This document shows positions 1 through 8,856 of a stretch of 64,000 bases of DNA, piece after piece. Under the pieces are notes generated by a model. The model was not told the DNA's origin, ran no database searches, and saw only the letters and a list, made by a program, of their open reading frames with translations. The stretch's first letter is position 1. The number at the start of each line of letters is the position of its first letter. This DNA comes from Deltaproteobacteria bacterium (GTDB lineage: Bacteria; Myxococcota; Kuafuiibacteriia; Kuafuiibacteriales; Kuafuiibacteriaceae), in contig JADJBV010000002.1 in NCBI GenBank assembly GCA_016703535.1, positions 1,736,001 to 1,800,000 on the forward strand, written 5' to 3'. Both the position numbers and the translations under genes were made by a program.

Positions 1-620
1 CGCATCTGGGGCGAGACCACGCCCCCGCGGATCTCGGACCAAACCACCTTCGCCGTGAACAAGCTGAAGGCCACATATACGAGGGGTACACCGGCCACCG
101 CGATCGTCGGCCAACCCAGCCCCCAACAGGTGACCAGGAACAGGAACATCACCAGCACCGACGCGACGTCGGCCCAGAGGCTGGCGAACGCCTTCCCGAT
201 CGCGAGCAACAAGATGCGGCCGAGTCGCCAATAGGTGTAGCCGAAGAGCCCCGCACCCAGGACCAGGATCTCCAGGACTGAGAGCGGCCGACTCAGGGCG
301 AAGTGACCATAGATCCCCGCTCCAATCGCGCCAAAGATCGCGAACCCGGTCGCGAACCGATACGTCAAGGCCGCGAAGGCGCGGGCCGCGTCCTTTGCGC
401 CTTCCCCCAAAGAACGGGACACATGACGGACCATCACCGTCGGAAGGGCAGCGGTAGCGGGGAGGGAAGCCAAAAAGAGGAGGGCTACCACCGTGGCCGC
501 CCGACCATTGACCTCGGCTCCGAAGGCACGGGTCACGAAGGCGTTGAAGCCAGGGCGAATCAGCCCCACCAGCACCATCGCCGCCGTGGAGATCAGGAGA
601 TTGGATCGGAGACTCGCCAT
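1..620 (-). CDS. Wzx-type polysaccharide flippase, N-terminal part (runs off left edge)
   Basis: A reading frame starts at an ATG (620-618) and stays open to the left edge, giving 206 visible residues. The protein begins MASLRSNLLISTAAMVLVGL and is almost continuously hydrophobic, with about five membrane helices in the visible part and short basic loops (VRHVSRSL, TYWRLGRILL). This pattern, with the N-terminal 'polar pair then GxxRPGFNAFVTRAFG' region, fits the Wzx/MVF family of lipid-linked oligosaccharide flippases of the inner membrane. It starts 25 bases after the stop of the upstream polysaccharide ligase gene on the same strand, so it is probably the distal gene of that operon. The C-terminal half is outside the window, so the family call rests on topology and context. 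Confidence 0.65.
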   Translation of the reverse strand, partial: MASLRSNLLISTAAMVLVGLIRPGFNAFVTRAFGAEVNGRAATVVALLFLASLPATAALPTVMVRHVSRSLGEGAKDAARAFAALTYRFATGFAIFGAIGAGIYGHFALSRPLSVLEILVLGAGLFGYTYWRLGRILLLAIGKAFASLWADVASVLVMFLFLVTCWGLGWPTIAVAGVPLVYVAFSLFTAKVVWSEIRGGVVSPQM

Positions 621-644
621 GGGCGCGGGCCCAGGGAAGGTCGC

Positions 645-2075
645 TCAAGCGACGGAAGTTGGCGAGGGTTGTTTGGTCGAGCGTTGGCCGGCCCAAAGGA
701 GCATGCCCAAGGTCATCCAAAGGGGGCCGGCATGGGCGTTCGCCTCAAATACATTCGCGGCCGTTCCCAGGGCGCAATAGGCGCCGACTAGAAGCGGTAC
801 CCCCATCAGGCCGGCCCGGCGCCAGGGATCAGTTTCGGTGGAGAGCTGGCCCCGAGCTCTTAGTGTCGCCAACACCAGGATCAGGAGGAAAGCCGCGGTC
901 CCCAGGGCTCCCGACTCCACGATCAGGTGCACCCAAAAGTTGTCGACGGTCCTCCAGTCGTCGGTGAATTGAATATCGTATTTTCGATAGACCTCGGACC
1001 CGAAGCGAAAGGCGACCTCGCCGCCGAAGGTCCCCGGGCCCACGCCGAGGGCAGGAGACGACAACACGATGGGAACGGCGGCTCGTAGGTAGCTCAACCT
1101 CGCGTCACCGTTTTCGGCCCGCACTTTTGCGATCCGTGCCTTGACGCCGGGGCCTGCCGCGATCGCTGCGACCAGCGAAACCGCTACGACCGCTGGCAGG
1201 ACTCGGCTCCAGTGGCGGCGATCGATCAACAACAGGCTGGCAAGCCCAACCACCGCGAGGGCGAGGAAGGTTGAACGGGACACGGCGACCGCTGAGCCTC
1301 CGATGGCCATCAGGACCACCAACCACGGCCACCAGGAGCGTTGGTTGGCAAGCAGCCAGCCCACGCCGATGCAGAGGGGCAACAGCAGGAAAAAACCGAC
1401 GTCATTGGGGTGCTCGAAGAGGGCCGAGACGCGCCGCACCCCGTGCTCCTCGATCATCATCTGCCAGCCGAACTTGAAGGTGGGCCCGCCCAGTTTTTGG
1501 ATCAGGGCCGCGCTGATGGTGACCAGCCCCCCAAGCACCCAGGTGAAGGTGACGGCCTTGACCGCTCGTCCCGGCAACCGCAAGTAACGGAGCGCAAGGA
1601 ACCAGGCGAAGTAATCGAGGGTCACGAACATCCCGGCCCCCGCGTTGATCAACGGCACTTGGTTCAGACGGGCGGAGGCCAGGCCAAGAGCGATGAAACC
1701 AAGACCAGTCCAAAGGAACGGGTCCCGAAAGACGGCCGCTGGACGGCGAAAGAACTCACGCCCGAGGACCAACACCGAAAAGGTGAGCATCACGCCTTCG
1801 TCGAAATAACGAGGCCAAGCTTCGGGGCCGCTCACCAGGAAACGCTGGAACGGCTCGAGGATGGCGTAGATCACCAACATCGCCACTGGCCACCTCAGCC
1901 CCGCGAGGGCAAAGGCGAGGGTCCAGACGGCGATTGCCACCGGCCCGGGCCATAGGCCCGTCAGCACGACGGCGCCCGCGCCGGCGCCGAGGACCGCGAT
2001 CATCGGGCCCAGCTCGGCCCGAGGCGCTTCGACGTGCGGATCCTGGGTGAGGCCCGTCGGGGAGGCCATGTTCAA
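645..2075 (-). CDS. O-antigen ligase/polymerase (Wzy/WaaL) family membrane protein
   Basis: The 476-residue protein has about ten to twelve membrane helices and one long extracytoplasmic loop in the second half (about residues 335-400), the hallmark of the Wzy_C/O-antigen ligase family. Motifs seen include SALFEHPNDVGFFLLLP after the middle and, in the big loop, SPALGVGPGTFGGE followed by NFWVHLIVESGALG, matching the 'GxGxGxF...D/N..xHNxxLxxLxExGxxG' pattern of the family. It would join or transfer lipid-linked glycan at the periplasmic face of the inner membrane. The start ATG overlaps the stop of the copolymerase gene by four bases, so the two are translationally coupled, and a flippase gene follows. 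Whether it is a polymerase or a ligase cannot be told from sequence alone. Confidence 0.8.
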   Translation of the reverse strand: MNMASPTGLTQDPHVEAPRAELGPMIAVLGAGAGAVVLTGLWPGPVAIAVWTLAFALAGLRWPVAMLVIYAILEPFQRFLVSGPEAWPRYFDEGVMLTFSVLVLGREFFRRPAAVFRDPFLWTGLGFIALGLASARLNQVPLINAGAGMFVTLDYFAWFLALRYLRLPGRAVKAVTFTWVLGGLVTISAALIQKLGGPTFKFGWQMMIEEHGVRRVSALFEHPNDVGFFLLLPLCIGVGWLLANQRSWWPWLVVLMAIGGSAVAVSRSTFLALAVVGLASLLLIDRRHWSRVLPAVVAVSLVAAIAAGPGVKARIAKVRAENGDARLSYLRAAVPIVLSSPALGVGPGTFGGEVAFRFGSEVYRKYDIQFTDDWRTVDNFWVHLIVESGALGTAAFLLILVLATLRARGQLSTETDPWRRAGLMGVPLLVGAYCALGTAANVFEANAHAGPLWMTLGMLLWAGQRSTKQPSPTSVA

Positions 2076-2875
2076 CCTGGCGCCGAGGGAACGGGCTCTC
2101 GCGGGCTAGAGGTTTGGGGCCTGCGGCGGCGAAGGTGGTGGAGGTAGTAGGAGAGGAGGATACCCACTCCGAGCCCCCCCGCGGCTCCGGCCGCCGCCCT
2201 GCGGAAGCCGCCGCCGCCGACCTGGACCGACGGCGCGTCGAGCAATTCGGTCCCGCCCCAGATGGCTGGGTCCGCTCTCAGCCCCAACGAGAGTTGTTCC
2301 GTCAGGAGCGAGTTTGAGCGCTCCATCAGGGTCTCAGGTTCGGTGGTCTCTTTTCCCAGGGACACGCGATCGTCCTTCGCCACCAACAAGGCATTCATGC
2401 TTGTCCGCAGCTCTTCGATCTCTACTAGCCGGGCCTTCGCTCGGGCGCGGTAATAGCTGAGGACGGCTTCGTGATCGCGGCCAAGTCGGGCGGCCGTCAA
2501 CTCCACGACGGCCTTGGCCATTTCGGGGTTTGGGGCATCAGCTTCGAGGCGAAGGAGCCGAGGGCTGGCCACTGCCGCCGTCACCCGGACCGCATCGGGG
2601 TTCGATCCAAGCTGGTCGGGGTGGGCCCGAACCAGGGCTTCCAAAAATGGGCGGGAACCCACCCGAGTCACGATTTGCTCGGGTTCTTCGGCGGGCTTGT
2701 ACACCTCACCAATTCGGAGCAAAGCCGTTGCCTGGGCCCCGCCCGCGCCCCCGGAGGCGAGACCGGCCAGACCGCCCGCCACCATCAACCCCAACAGGAC
2801 CATCCAGGACGAGACCCAAAGATCGACGTGGTCCAGGATTGACCACTCTTCGACCGGTCTTGGGCTCGGCCACAT
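2072..2875 (-). CDS. Wzz-type polysaccharide co-polymerase (chain-length determinant)
   Basis: The protein (267 residues from ATG 2875) has an N-terminal membrane helix (SSWMVLLGLMVAGGLAGL), a periplasmic region with helical character (the stretch around ELTAARLGRDHEAVLSYYRA) and a second membrane helix near the C-terminus (AAAGAAGGLGVGILLSYYLH), ending in a basic, Pro-rich tail. That two-helix layout with a large periplasmic coiled domain is the Wzz/PCP family plan; these proteins set polysaccharide chain length with the Wzy polymerase. ATG 2875 is chosen because GGAG lies 8 bases upstream; a GTG at 2938 would add 21 residues. The next gene, Wzy/WaaL-like, overlaps by four bases. Identity rests on architecture and context, as the family diverges strongly. 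Confidence 0.65.
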   Translation of the reverse strand: MWPSPRPVEEWSILDHVDLWVSSWMVLLGLMVAGGLAGLASGGAGGAQATALLRIGEVYKPAEEPEQIVTRVGSRPFLEALVRAHPDQLGSNPDAVRVTAAVASPRLLRLEADAPNPEMAKAVVELTAARLGRDHEAVLSYYRARAKARLVEIEELRTSMNALLVAKDDRVSLGKETTEPETLMERSNSLLTEQLSLGLRADPAIWGGTELLDAPSVQVGGGGFRRAAAGAAGGLGVGILLSYYLHHLRRRRPQTSSPREPVPSAPG

Positions 2876-2975
2876 CGGGCGCTCCGGGTAGCTTGGGTGT
2901 TTCAGGGTGTCAACGGGACTTGCCTTGGTGGCGCCCACACCATCAGCTACCGTGCCCGCTCGGGTGCCCCAAAAA

Positions 2976-4166
2976 ATGCTGGAGCATGGACTCGTCGCCT
3001 TCGCGGGACTCCTGTTCTGCTTCGAGGGGCCCGCCGAGGTGGCGCTGGTGGTCGCGTTGGTGGGCCTTTGGCTCGCCGCACCGCGAGAAGACTGGCCCCG
3101 TTTCGGTTGGATCGAAGGGTTGATCGCCGGGTGGGCGGTGTCGGGATGGCTGGGCGTGATCCGCGCCGCCGTCGAAGGTCACCCCTCCTCGAGCGAAGAT
3201 GTGTTGCGTCCGCTCTTGGCGCTGGCCTTTATGGTTGGTCGTTTTGGCTATGCGACTGCGACCTCCAAAGTTCTGGCGCGAGTTTGGGCGGCGATCCTCG
3301 GGGTGATGTTGCTGAACGGGATCGTGGGCTTGGCCCAGGTGACCTTCGGCGCCCTCCCGATCGATCGCTGGTTCCTCAAGAACCCCAACTCCCCCCAGAT
3401 CTGGGTGCCCGGGAAGATCGGCCAGGTTCGTTGCGCCACCGGGCTGCTCTACAACCGGTTGAAGTTCGCCCATCTCGGATTTCCCGCCGTCGGCTTGTTC
3501 CTCATCGTACGCACCGGTCGGCGATGGAGCGATCTCGGCCAGTGGGCGGCCGCCGGCGTCATCACCACGGCCCTCCTGTTTGCCCACGCCCGGGCGGCCT
3601 TGGCTGCATTTCTGTTGGCGCTGGTGGTGTCGCGGCTGTCTTCGCGCCGACGGATCGTGACCTCGATCCTCGGCGTTGGAGTGGTGGTGGCCCTCGCAGC
3701 GGTGGTTGGGGTGGTGCGACCCGCCTTGGCGGCGAGGGTCTGGGAGGACGTCTCAATTCGCGCTCACATCTTTGACGCCGCGTGGAACGTGTTTCGCGAC
3801 CACCCGATTTGGGGCGTTGGTCATGGCCAGTACCGGGTCCTGCTCTCCAAAACCTGGGACGGGCGGGGCACCCTCCTCGACGCCCACAACCTTTACCTCA
3901 ACGTCCTCGTTGAGACCGGTCTCCTGGGGGGTGTTTGTTACCTCGCCGCCCTGGCGCTGGCCTTTCGCACCGCTTTTCGCAGCCTGAAAGCGGGCAACCT
4001 GACGGCGCTTCAGCAGTTTGCCATCTTCACCCAGTCCTACTTTGCGCTCCTGGGGATGACCCACGTGGTGACCCACCACGCCCAGGTCTCGATGCTCTAC
4101 TGGTGCACCCTCGGGATCTTGGCCGCCCCAGCGAATGACGCGCGGACGGCGCCCAGTCCTGGCTAA
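2976..4166 (+). CDS. second O-antigen ligase/polymerase family membrane protein
   Basis: The 396-residue protein (from ATG 2976) is a polytopic membrane protein of about ten helices. The late periplasmic loop carries IWGVGHGQYRVLL and AHNLYLNVLVETGLLGGV, an excellent match to the GxGxGxY...HNxYLxxLxExGxxG pattern of the Wzy_C/O-antigen ligase family. It is divergent from the Wzz-like gene (about 100 bases between starts) and convergent with the sugar transferase, whose stop codon it overlaps (4163-4166). With the ligase at 645-2075 this gives two Wzy/WaaL-type proteins in one locus; one may polymerise repeat units and the other ligate. An in-frame ATG at 2907 would extend it by 23 residues into the divergent promoter space and is less likely. 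Confidence 0.8.
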   Translation: MLEHGLVAFAGLLFCFEGPAEVALVVALVGLWLAAPREDWPRFGWIEGLIAGWAVSGWLGVIRAAVEGHPSSSEDVLRPLLALAFMVGRFGYATATSKVLARVWAAILGVMLLNGIVGLAQVTFGALPIDRWFLKNPNSPQIWVPGKIGQVRCATGLLYNRLKFAHLGFPAVGLFLIVRTGRRWSDLGQWAAAGVITTALLFAHARAALAAFLLALVVSRLSSRRRIVTSILGVGVVVALAAVVGVVRPALAARVWEDVSIRAHIFDAAWNVFRDHPIWGVGHGQYRVLLSKTWDGRGTLLDAHNLYLNVLVETGLLGGVCYLAALALAFRTAFRSLKAGNLTALQQFAIFTQSYFALLGMTHVVTHHAQVSMLYWCTLGILAAPANDARTAPSPG

Positions 4167-5602
4167 TACGCCTTGTCGAAGAGGACGACGCCGGCGGTGC
4201 GCCAGAGGATCTTCAGGTCCCGAGTGAAGGACCAGTTCTCCAGGTATTCGATGTCCAGCTTCACCATCTCGTCGAAGCTCAGGCGGTTGCGGCCCGAGAC
4301 CTGCCAGAGGCCGGTGATGCCGGGTGGTCCTTCGAAGCGCCGCTTGTGCCAGCCGCGGTAGACCTCGACCTCGTAGGGGATCGGGGGGCGAGGGCCGATC
4401 AGGGACATGTCGCCCTTGAGCACGTTGATCAGCTGGGGGAGCTCGTCGATGGAGTACTTGCGGATGAACGAGCCGATGGGGATCAGGCGCGGGTCTTTTT
4501 GGATCTTGTAGACCACGCCGTTTTTGTCGGCGCCGGCGGCGGCCCCTTCGGTGATCAACTTCTGGGTGTATTCGCGGTGGATGCGGTCGTCGTTGTTGAC
4601 GTGCATCGAGCGGAACTTGAGGAAGCGGAAGGCCTCGCCGTTTTCGCCGACCCGCATCTGGGTGAAGAGCACCGGGCCCTTGCTGCTCAGCTTGATCAAC
4701 AAGGCGACCAGGGCCATCAGCGGCGACAGCAGCACCAACATCAAGGTCGCGACCACGATGTCGAAGCCCCGCTTCACCACCCGGTTGCCGCCTCGAATGT
4801 TGGAGCGGCGGATGCCGAGCAAAGGCACACCGGCGACCTCGTCGATCTGGGCCCGGTCGAGCATCAACTCGTAGGCGCTGGGGACCAAGCTCCACTCCAG
4901 GTTGGCGGCCAGGCAGGTCTCCATCAGCTCGAGTTGGGTCTGCTCGTCGAGTTTGCCGTTGGTGACGATCACCCCGCGCACCTTGTGTTCGGCCGCCAGG
5001 GCCACCAAGTCGTTGGGGCTCCCCAAGATCGGCACGCCCTCCACCTGGCTGCCTTTGGTGTAGCGGTCTTCCAACAGGCCCACCACGTCCAAGCGGCACT
5101 CGCCCGCCTCCGACAGGCCCCACAGGTGTTTGGCCACCGGCGAAGCGCCGACCAAAAGCACCCGGTTGCGGTGGTCTTCGATCGACTCGATGCGGGCCCG
5201 CACCACCCGGAAGGCGGTCCGAGTGAAGAAGGTGAAGCCCAACAAGAGGGGCATGAACAGGATGGCAAAACCACGGGAGTAGCTGAACCCGCGGTAGAAG
5301 AAGGTCAGGGACAACAGGATCCCGGACAAGATCAGGAGGGACTGGACCAGCCCGGCGAACTCCATGAAGAAGCGGCGGCGCTGGACCCGGTAGAGCCCGG
5401 AGGTCGCCAGGACCGCCAACCACACGCCGAACATGATCGGCAGCGACTGGAGCATGGGCTCCCATGGCGGATAACCCGGCTCGAAGAAGGAGAGGTGGGC
5501 GTCGAAGCGCAGGTGCATCGCCACCACGAAGGCGAGCAAAAACGCCAAAACGTCACACACCAAGAGTGCCCAGCGTTGTCGGTCGATGTATGGATTAGAC
5601 AT
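4163..5602 (-). CDS. polyprenyl-phosphate sugar-1-phosphate transferase (WcaJ/WbaP family)
   Basis: This 479-residue inner-membrane enzyme would start polysaccharide repeat-unit assembly by moving a hexose-1-phosphate from a UDP-sugar to undecaprenyl phosphate. Four N-terminal membrane helices (about residues 10-130) are followed by a CoA-binding-like Rossmann domain (NRVLLVGASPVAKHLWGL, about 145-265), a re-entrant/TM helix (FDIVVATLMLVLLSPLMALV, about 280-303) and the catalytic C-terminal domain. The latter shows the family motifs LFTQMRVGENGEAFRFLKFRSM, the Asp-Glu pair in YSIDELPQLINVLKGDMS, LIGPRPP and GITGLWQVSGRN. Length and order are typical of full-length WcaJ-type proteins. It is divergent from the kinase gene at 5783, and its stop overlaps that of the convergent ligase gene. 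Confidence 0.92.
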   Translation of the reverse strand: MSNPYIDRQRWALLVCDVLAFLLAFVVAMHLRFDAHLSFFEPGYPPWEPMLQSLPIMFGVWLAVLATSGLYRVQRRRFFMEFAGLVQSLLILSGILLSLTFFYRGFSYSRGFAILFMPLLLGFTFFTRTAFRVVRARIESIEDHRNRVLLVGASPVAKHLWGLSEAGECRLDVVGLLEDRYTKGSQVEGVPILGSPNDLVALAAEHKVRGVIVTNGKLDEQTQLELMETCLAANLEWSLVPSAYELMLDRAQIDEVAGVPLLGIRRSNIRGGNRVVKRGFDIVVATLMLVLLSPLMALVALLIKLSSKGPVLFTQMRVGENGEAFRFLKFRSMHVNNDDRIHREYTQKLITEGAAAGADKNGVVYKIQKDPRLIPIGSFIRKYSIDELPQLINVLKGDMSLIGPRPPIPYEVEVYRGWHKRRFEGPPGITGLWQVSGRNRLSFDEMVKLDIEYLENWSFTRDLKILWRTAGVVLFDKAY

Positions 5603-5782
5603 CCCCGTCCGTCCCAGCGGCCCGTTTTGCGCCTGACCATTCGGAAGGTCAAGCCAATGGGCCTAGATAGGATACTTGACGCGGTGCGGTTTGGGCGCGT
5701 TTGTGACGGCCATCACACATTTTTACCGCTCCTGCCCTCCAGGTCCTCCCATCCTTCTGACTCCTAGGTAGACTGCCGACCG

Positions 5783-7231
5783 GTGGGTGGGGAGGGCTTC
5801 AGGCCGCGGCCGTTTGGGCCCTACCTCCTCCTCAGGCCCCTCGGCGGTGGCGCCATGGGCCAGGTGCACCTGGCTCGCCCCCTGGATCTGGCGCCCGGCC
5901 CGATCACCCCGGTGGTCGTCAAGCAGCTCCGGCCCGAGCTCACCGATCGCAAGTCCTTCGTGCAGCGGTTTCGCCACGAGGCCGAGGTGGTGATCAGCGT
6001 CGACAGCCCCTACGTCGCGCAGGTGAGGGACGCGGGCCAGGTCGGTGAGGTGCTCTACATCGCCCTCGAATACGTGCCGGGTTGGCCGCTGACCAAGGTC
6101 CTCGAGCAGGTGATCGCTTCGGGGCGTCACGCCTCGATCGCGGCGGTGCTCGAGTTGGTGGGCGGCGCCTTGGAAGGCCTGCAGGCGCTCCACGAAGCCC
6201 GAGACAAGAAGGGCCGCCCCTTGGAGATCGTGCATCGGGATCTTTCGCCCAAAAACCTGATGGTCGGCGACGACGGCCGGATCCGGATCATCGATCTCGG
6301 CTTGGGCCGCTCCAAACTTCAGAGCTGGAAGACCAAAACCGGCGTGGTGATGGGATCGGTCGGCTACATGGCGCCCGAACAGGCCCGGGGTGAACGGGTC
6401 GACGCCCGGGCCGACGTCTACGCCATGGGGGTGGTGCTCTTCGAGATGTTGGCGCTGCGCAACTACATCCCGCCCGGGCCGCTGCCGAACATGCTCGAGG
6501 CCTCGATCCGGCCGAAGTTTTCGCCGCCCTCCAGCTTTCGCCCCGACGTGCCGAAGGCCCTCGATCTGATCGTGGAGCGGGCCCTCTCGCCGAACAAAAA
6601 CGATCGCTACGAAAGCGCCCGGGAGCTGCACCTGGCGTTGGTGGAGATCGCGGGCCGGGGCGGCGCCCGACGGACCGTGGTGAGTTTGCTCGAGCAGCTT
6701 TTTGGCACCACCCGGCAAGAGCGCAAAGACGAGATCGACTCCTTGTTGGGCCTGACCATCTCGGAGCTCCCGCAAGAGTCGGGGCCGACCCAAGTTTTTG
6801 TGTCGCGATCCAACCTGCCCGCCCAAGAGGCGGACACCGTGCCGCTGGTGCGGGCCCATCGTCCGGTCACCCCCGAACCTCAGACCACCGATCATACCGT
6901 CGTCGCCAACACGCCGTCGTCGCCCAAGGCCGCACCGGTGGCCTTGTTGAGCACCGCCCTGCTTTTGGCGGCCGCGTTGACCGGCGCGGCCTGGTGGCGC
7001 AACTGGCAGGCGCAACAGCCGCCAGATCCGCCGGGGTTGGTGGCGAGTGAGGAGTCCTGGGCCCAGCTGGAGCTCACCGCCGGTCGGCTGAACTCGGCCC
7101 GGGGCACGCCCGAGTTGGCGAAGTTGGTGGAGGAGATCCGACTTTGGCGCCAAGCCGAAGACGGGGACGGCAAACGGGCGGCGAGGGTGGCGTTGGAGGC
7201 CCGGCTTCGGACCTTGGCCTCGGCCCCCTGA
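5783..7231 (+). CDS. transmembrane serine/threonine protein kinase
   Basis: The protein has 482 residues from GTG 5783. The kinase domain fills residues 13-285: Gly-rich loop PLGGGAMGQVHLA, catalytic Lys47 in VVVKQL, HRDLSPKNLM (151-160), a DLG instead of DFG (171-173) and GYMAPEQARG. A low-complexity linker leads to one membrane helix (about 384-405, VALLSTALLLAAALTGAAW) and a short periplasmic tail of about 75 residues. The HRDLSPKN loop is common in myxobacterial Pkn-type kinases. It probably phosphorylates cytoplasmic partners in response to envelope cues. Two secreted unknown proteins follow on the same strand within 60 bases and could be sensors or co-regulated outputs. Confidence 0.92.
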   Translation: MGGEGFRPRPFGPYLLLRPLGGGAMGQVHLARPLDLAPGPITPVVVKQLRPELTDRKSFVQRFRHEAEVVISVDSPYVAQVRDAGQVGEVLYIALEYVPGWPLTKVLEQVIASGRHASIAAVLELVGGALEGLQALHEARDKKGRPLEIVHRDLSPKNLMVGDDGRIRIIDLGLGRSKLQSWKTKTGVVMGSVGYMAPEQARGERVDARADVYAMGVVLFEMLALRNYIPPGPLPNMLEASIRPKFSPPSSFRPDVPKALDLIVERALSPNKNDRYESARELHLALVEIAGRGGARRTVVSLLEQLFGTTRQERKDEIDSLLGLTISELPQESGPTQVFVSRSNLPAQEADTVPLVRAHRPVTPEPQTTDHTVVANTPSSPKAAPVALLSTALLLAAALTGAAWWRNWQAQQPPDPPGLVASEESWAQLELTAGRLNSARGTPELAKLVEEIRLWRQAEDGDGKRAARVALEARLRTLASAP

Positions 7232-7289
7232 CGCCACGCTGATTCCCAGGTGCCGATTCGACACCCGTAGACACCTCGCCTATCCTGAC

Positions 7290-7967
7290 TTGGTGGGGGC
7301 CCCGGTCGCGTTGTTGTTCGCCCTGGTGTGCCCCGATCCTTGTGGCGTGCCGCCGTTGTTGTTGGCGGAGCTCGAACAAGCGGCGCTGCTGGAGCTGACG
7401 AAAAAAGGTTGGGAGGTCCGGCCCGCGCCCGCCGAGGCCGTCCGTCCCACGGGCGCCACCGCGACACCCGAGCCCATCGATGTCTCGGCCCAGTTCGGTG
7501 TCGACCGGGTGGTGGTGCTGGATCTGGAGGCGGATCAGAAGACCTTGTGGGTGACGCACTTTTTGCGCGGCACACCCGGGGCTTGGGCGGTCGGCAAGTC
7601 AACTTGCGGTCCAGGTCCCAAGGGTGAGGTCTGGATCTGCCCCAACTTGAGCGACGCCGTCGTCAGTGGCCTTCGGCCTCGCCGCGCCTTGGACGTCGAC
7701 TTCACCGCGGCCTTGCGGGCCCACTCCCGGATCGTCGGCGATTGTGTGGCCGAAGAGGACGAGGTGCCTGCTTTGGAGCGGGTTTATGGCCGGGTCGACA
7801 TGGAGCTGGAGGCCCGCCCCAACGGCGAGGTCCGGGTGAAGTCGATCGCGCCGGCTTCAGTGGCCCGCTCCCGCTTGGGCGCTTGTTTGCGCAAAGGCAT
7901 GGAGCGGATGTGGGTCGGCCCCTTCGAGGGCAAGCCGGTGAAGCTGCGAGTTCCGCTCGACCTCTAG
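7290..7967 (+). CDS. secreted protein with TonB-C/AgmX-like C-terminal domain
   Basis: The 225-residue product has a hydrophobic N-terminus (VALLFALVCPDPCGVPPLLL) fitting a signal peptide. The C-terminal 60 residues run GRVDMELEARPNGEVRVKSI, then SRLGACLRKGMERMWVGPF, then KLRVPL. This resembles the AgmX/PglI C-terminal or TonB-C-like fold of myxobacterial proteins: a beta strand with a 'pNGxV' turn, an invariant Cys in a helix, then 'mW.gPF'. The middle region is not recognised. The start is a TTG at 7290; a GTG three bases on is an equal candidate. It lies 58 bases after the kinase and 24 bases before a protein of similar plan, so the three probably form one transcript. Function unknown. Confidence 0.6.
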   Translation: MVGAPVALLFALVCPDPCGVPPLLLAELEQAALLELTKKGWEVRPAPAEAVRPTGATATPEPIDVSAQFGVDRVVVLDLEADQKTLWVTHFLRGTPGAWAVGKSTCGPGPKGEVWICPNLSDAVVSGLRPRRALDVDFTAALRAHSRIVGDCVAEEDEVPALERVYGRVDMELEARPNGEVRVKSIAPASVARSRLGACLRKGMERMWVGPFEGKPVKLRVPLDL

Positions 7968-7991
7968 GATCGGGCACGTTATCCGGGCGGG

Positions 7992-8732
7992 GTGCGAGTT
8001 GCCCTGGTCTTGAGCTTTTTCCTGCCGTCGTTGGTCTACGCCGAAGACAAGGTGGTGATCATGCCGGTGTGGGGCCCGACCGCGCCGCCCCAAGATCCGA
8101 CCTTCCTGCGGGCCACCAAGGAGTTGGCCGAAGTGATCCACCAGGCCGCGGGGCGTGAGGTCCAGGTCTACTCCCGGGAGAGGCGCGCCGCCGTCTGCGC
8201 CGACAACGGCCATCAGTGCCCGAGTGAAGTGGCGGCGATGCTCGACGTGCACCAGGTCATCGAGCTGAGCTTCGACGACAAGCTGGAGCAACTTTGGGTG
8301 CAGGTCTGGGGCCGGCCCCGGGGCCTGTTGCGGGAGGCCAAAGTCCCCTGCACCTGGGAAGAGGGGCGGCCTCGTTGTGCCCTCGATCAGGTGGCGGCGG
8401 TGGTCTCGGGTGAGGTTTTGCCAGCGCTGGACGCGGCCCAGGTCGAACAAGCTCTGGACGCGCTCAAGCCCCAGCTCGACGCTTGCCAGACCCAACGTTC
8501 GGCCAAGAAGAAGGCCCAACACGAGGTCGACGTGACCTTGCGCTTTCGTGTGACGCCCAATGGGCGCGTGCGTGAAGTTCGTGTGGACCCGCGGGAGCTC
8601 CAGACCTTGCCGGCGTGGGCGTGTGTCGCGCGGGTGGTCGAGGCCTTGAGGGTTCCGCCGTTTCGTGGCGACCAACCGCTGCCGTTTTCGCGGGTGCTCG
8701 GCCGGGCCAAGGTGACGCGGCCCCCTCACTAG
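7992..8732 (+). CDS. secreted protein with TonB-C/AgmX-like C-terminal domain (paralogue in plan)
   Basis: The 246-residue protein starts with a clear signal peptide (MRVALVLSFFLPSLVYA). Its first half, with the phrases VVIMPVWGP, RAAVCADNGHQCPSEVAAML and FDDKLEQLWVQVWG, recalls myxobacterial secreted proteins that hold a nucleotide-independent CsgG-like alpha/beta fold, but I do not recognise a named family. The C-terminal part (VDVTLRFRVTPNGRVREVRV, then LPAWACVARVVEALRVPPF) is again AgmX/TonB-C-like, with the helix Cys and the 'pNGrV' turn. It follows the previous gene by 24 bases. Two tandem hairpins after the stop suggest that the transcript ends here. Role unknown; envelope or kinase-associated function is inferred from context. 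Confidence 0.6.
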   Translation: MRVALVLSFFLPSLVYAEDKVVIMPVWGPTAPPQDPTFLRATKELAEVIHQAAGREVQVYSRERRAAVCADNGHQCPSEVAAMLDVHQVIELSFDDKLEQLWVQVWGRPRGLLREAKVPCTWEEGRPRCALDQVAAVVSGEVLPALDAAQVEQALDALKPQLDACQTQRSAKKKAQHEVDVTLRFRVTPNGRVREVRVDPRELQTLPAWACVARVVEALRVPPFRGDQPLPFSRVLGRAKVTRPPH

Positions 8733-8753
8733 GCGCCGCAAGCAGAGCGCGCA

Positions 8754-8806
8754 GCGAGCCCAGGCTCGCGTAGAGGGGTGGATGGGCTTTGCCCATCCGG
8801 GACCCC
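8754..8806 (+). terminator. two tandem hairpins after the kinase/secreted-protein unit
   Basis: Two perfect inverted repeats lie in the 124-base gap between genes. The first is GCGAGCC-ca-GGCTCGC (8754-8769) with a 7-bp stem. The second is GGATGGGC-ttt-GCCCATCC (8780-8798) with an 8-bp stem, extended by outer GGGGT/ACCCC pairing across a small bulge. No T-tract follows, so this may be a Rho-independent-like stop lacking its tail, an mRNA-stabilising structure, or a REP-like element. Confidence 0.45.
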
Positions 8807-8856
8807 AAGACCAAGGCACTTGCGGATGGGGCGTGGGCCGCACAAGATGCGCGCCG

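Noticed and set aside
3753..5465. 570-codon frame on the - strand
   Set aside because: It overlaps the sugar transferase in another frame and has biased Arg/Pro/Gly composition.
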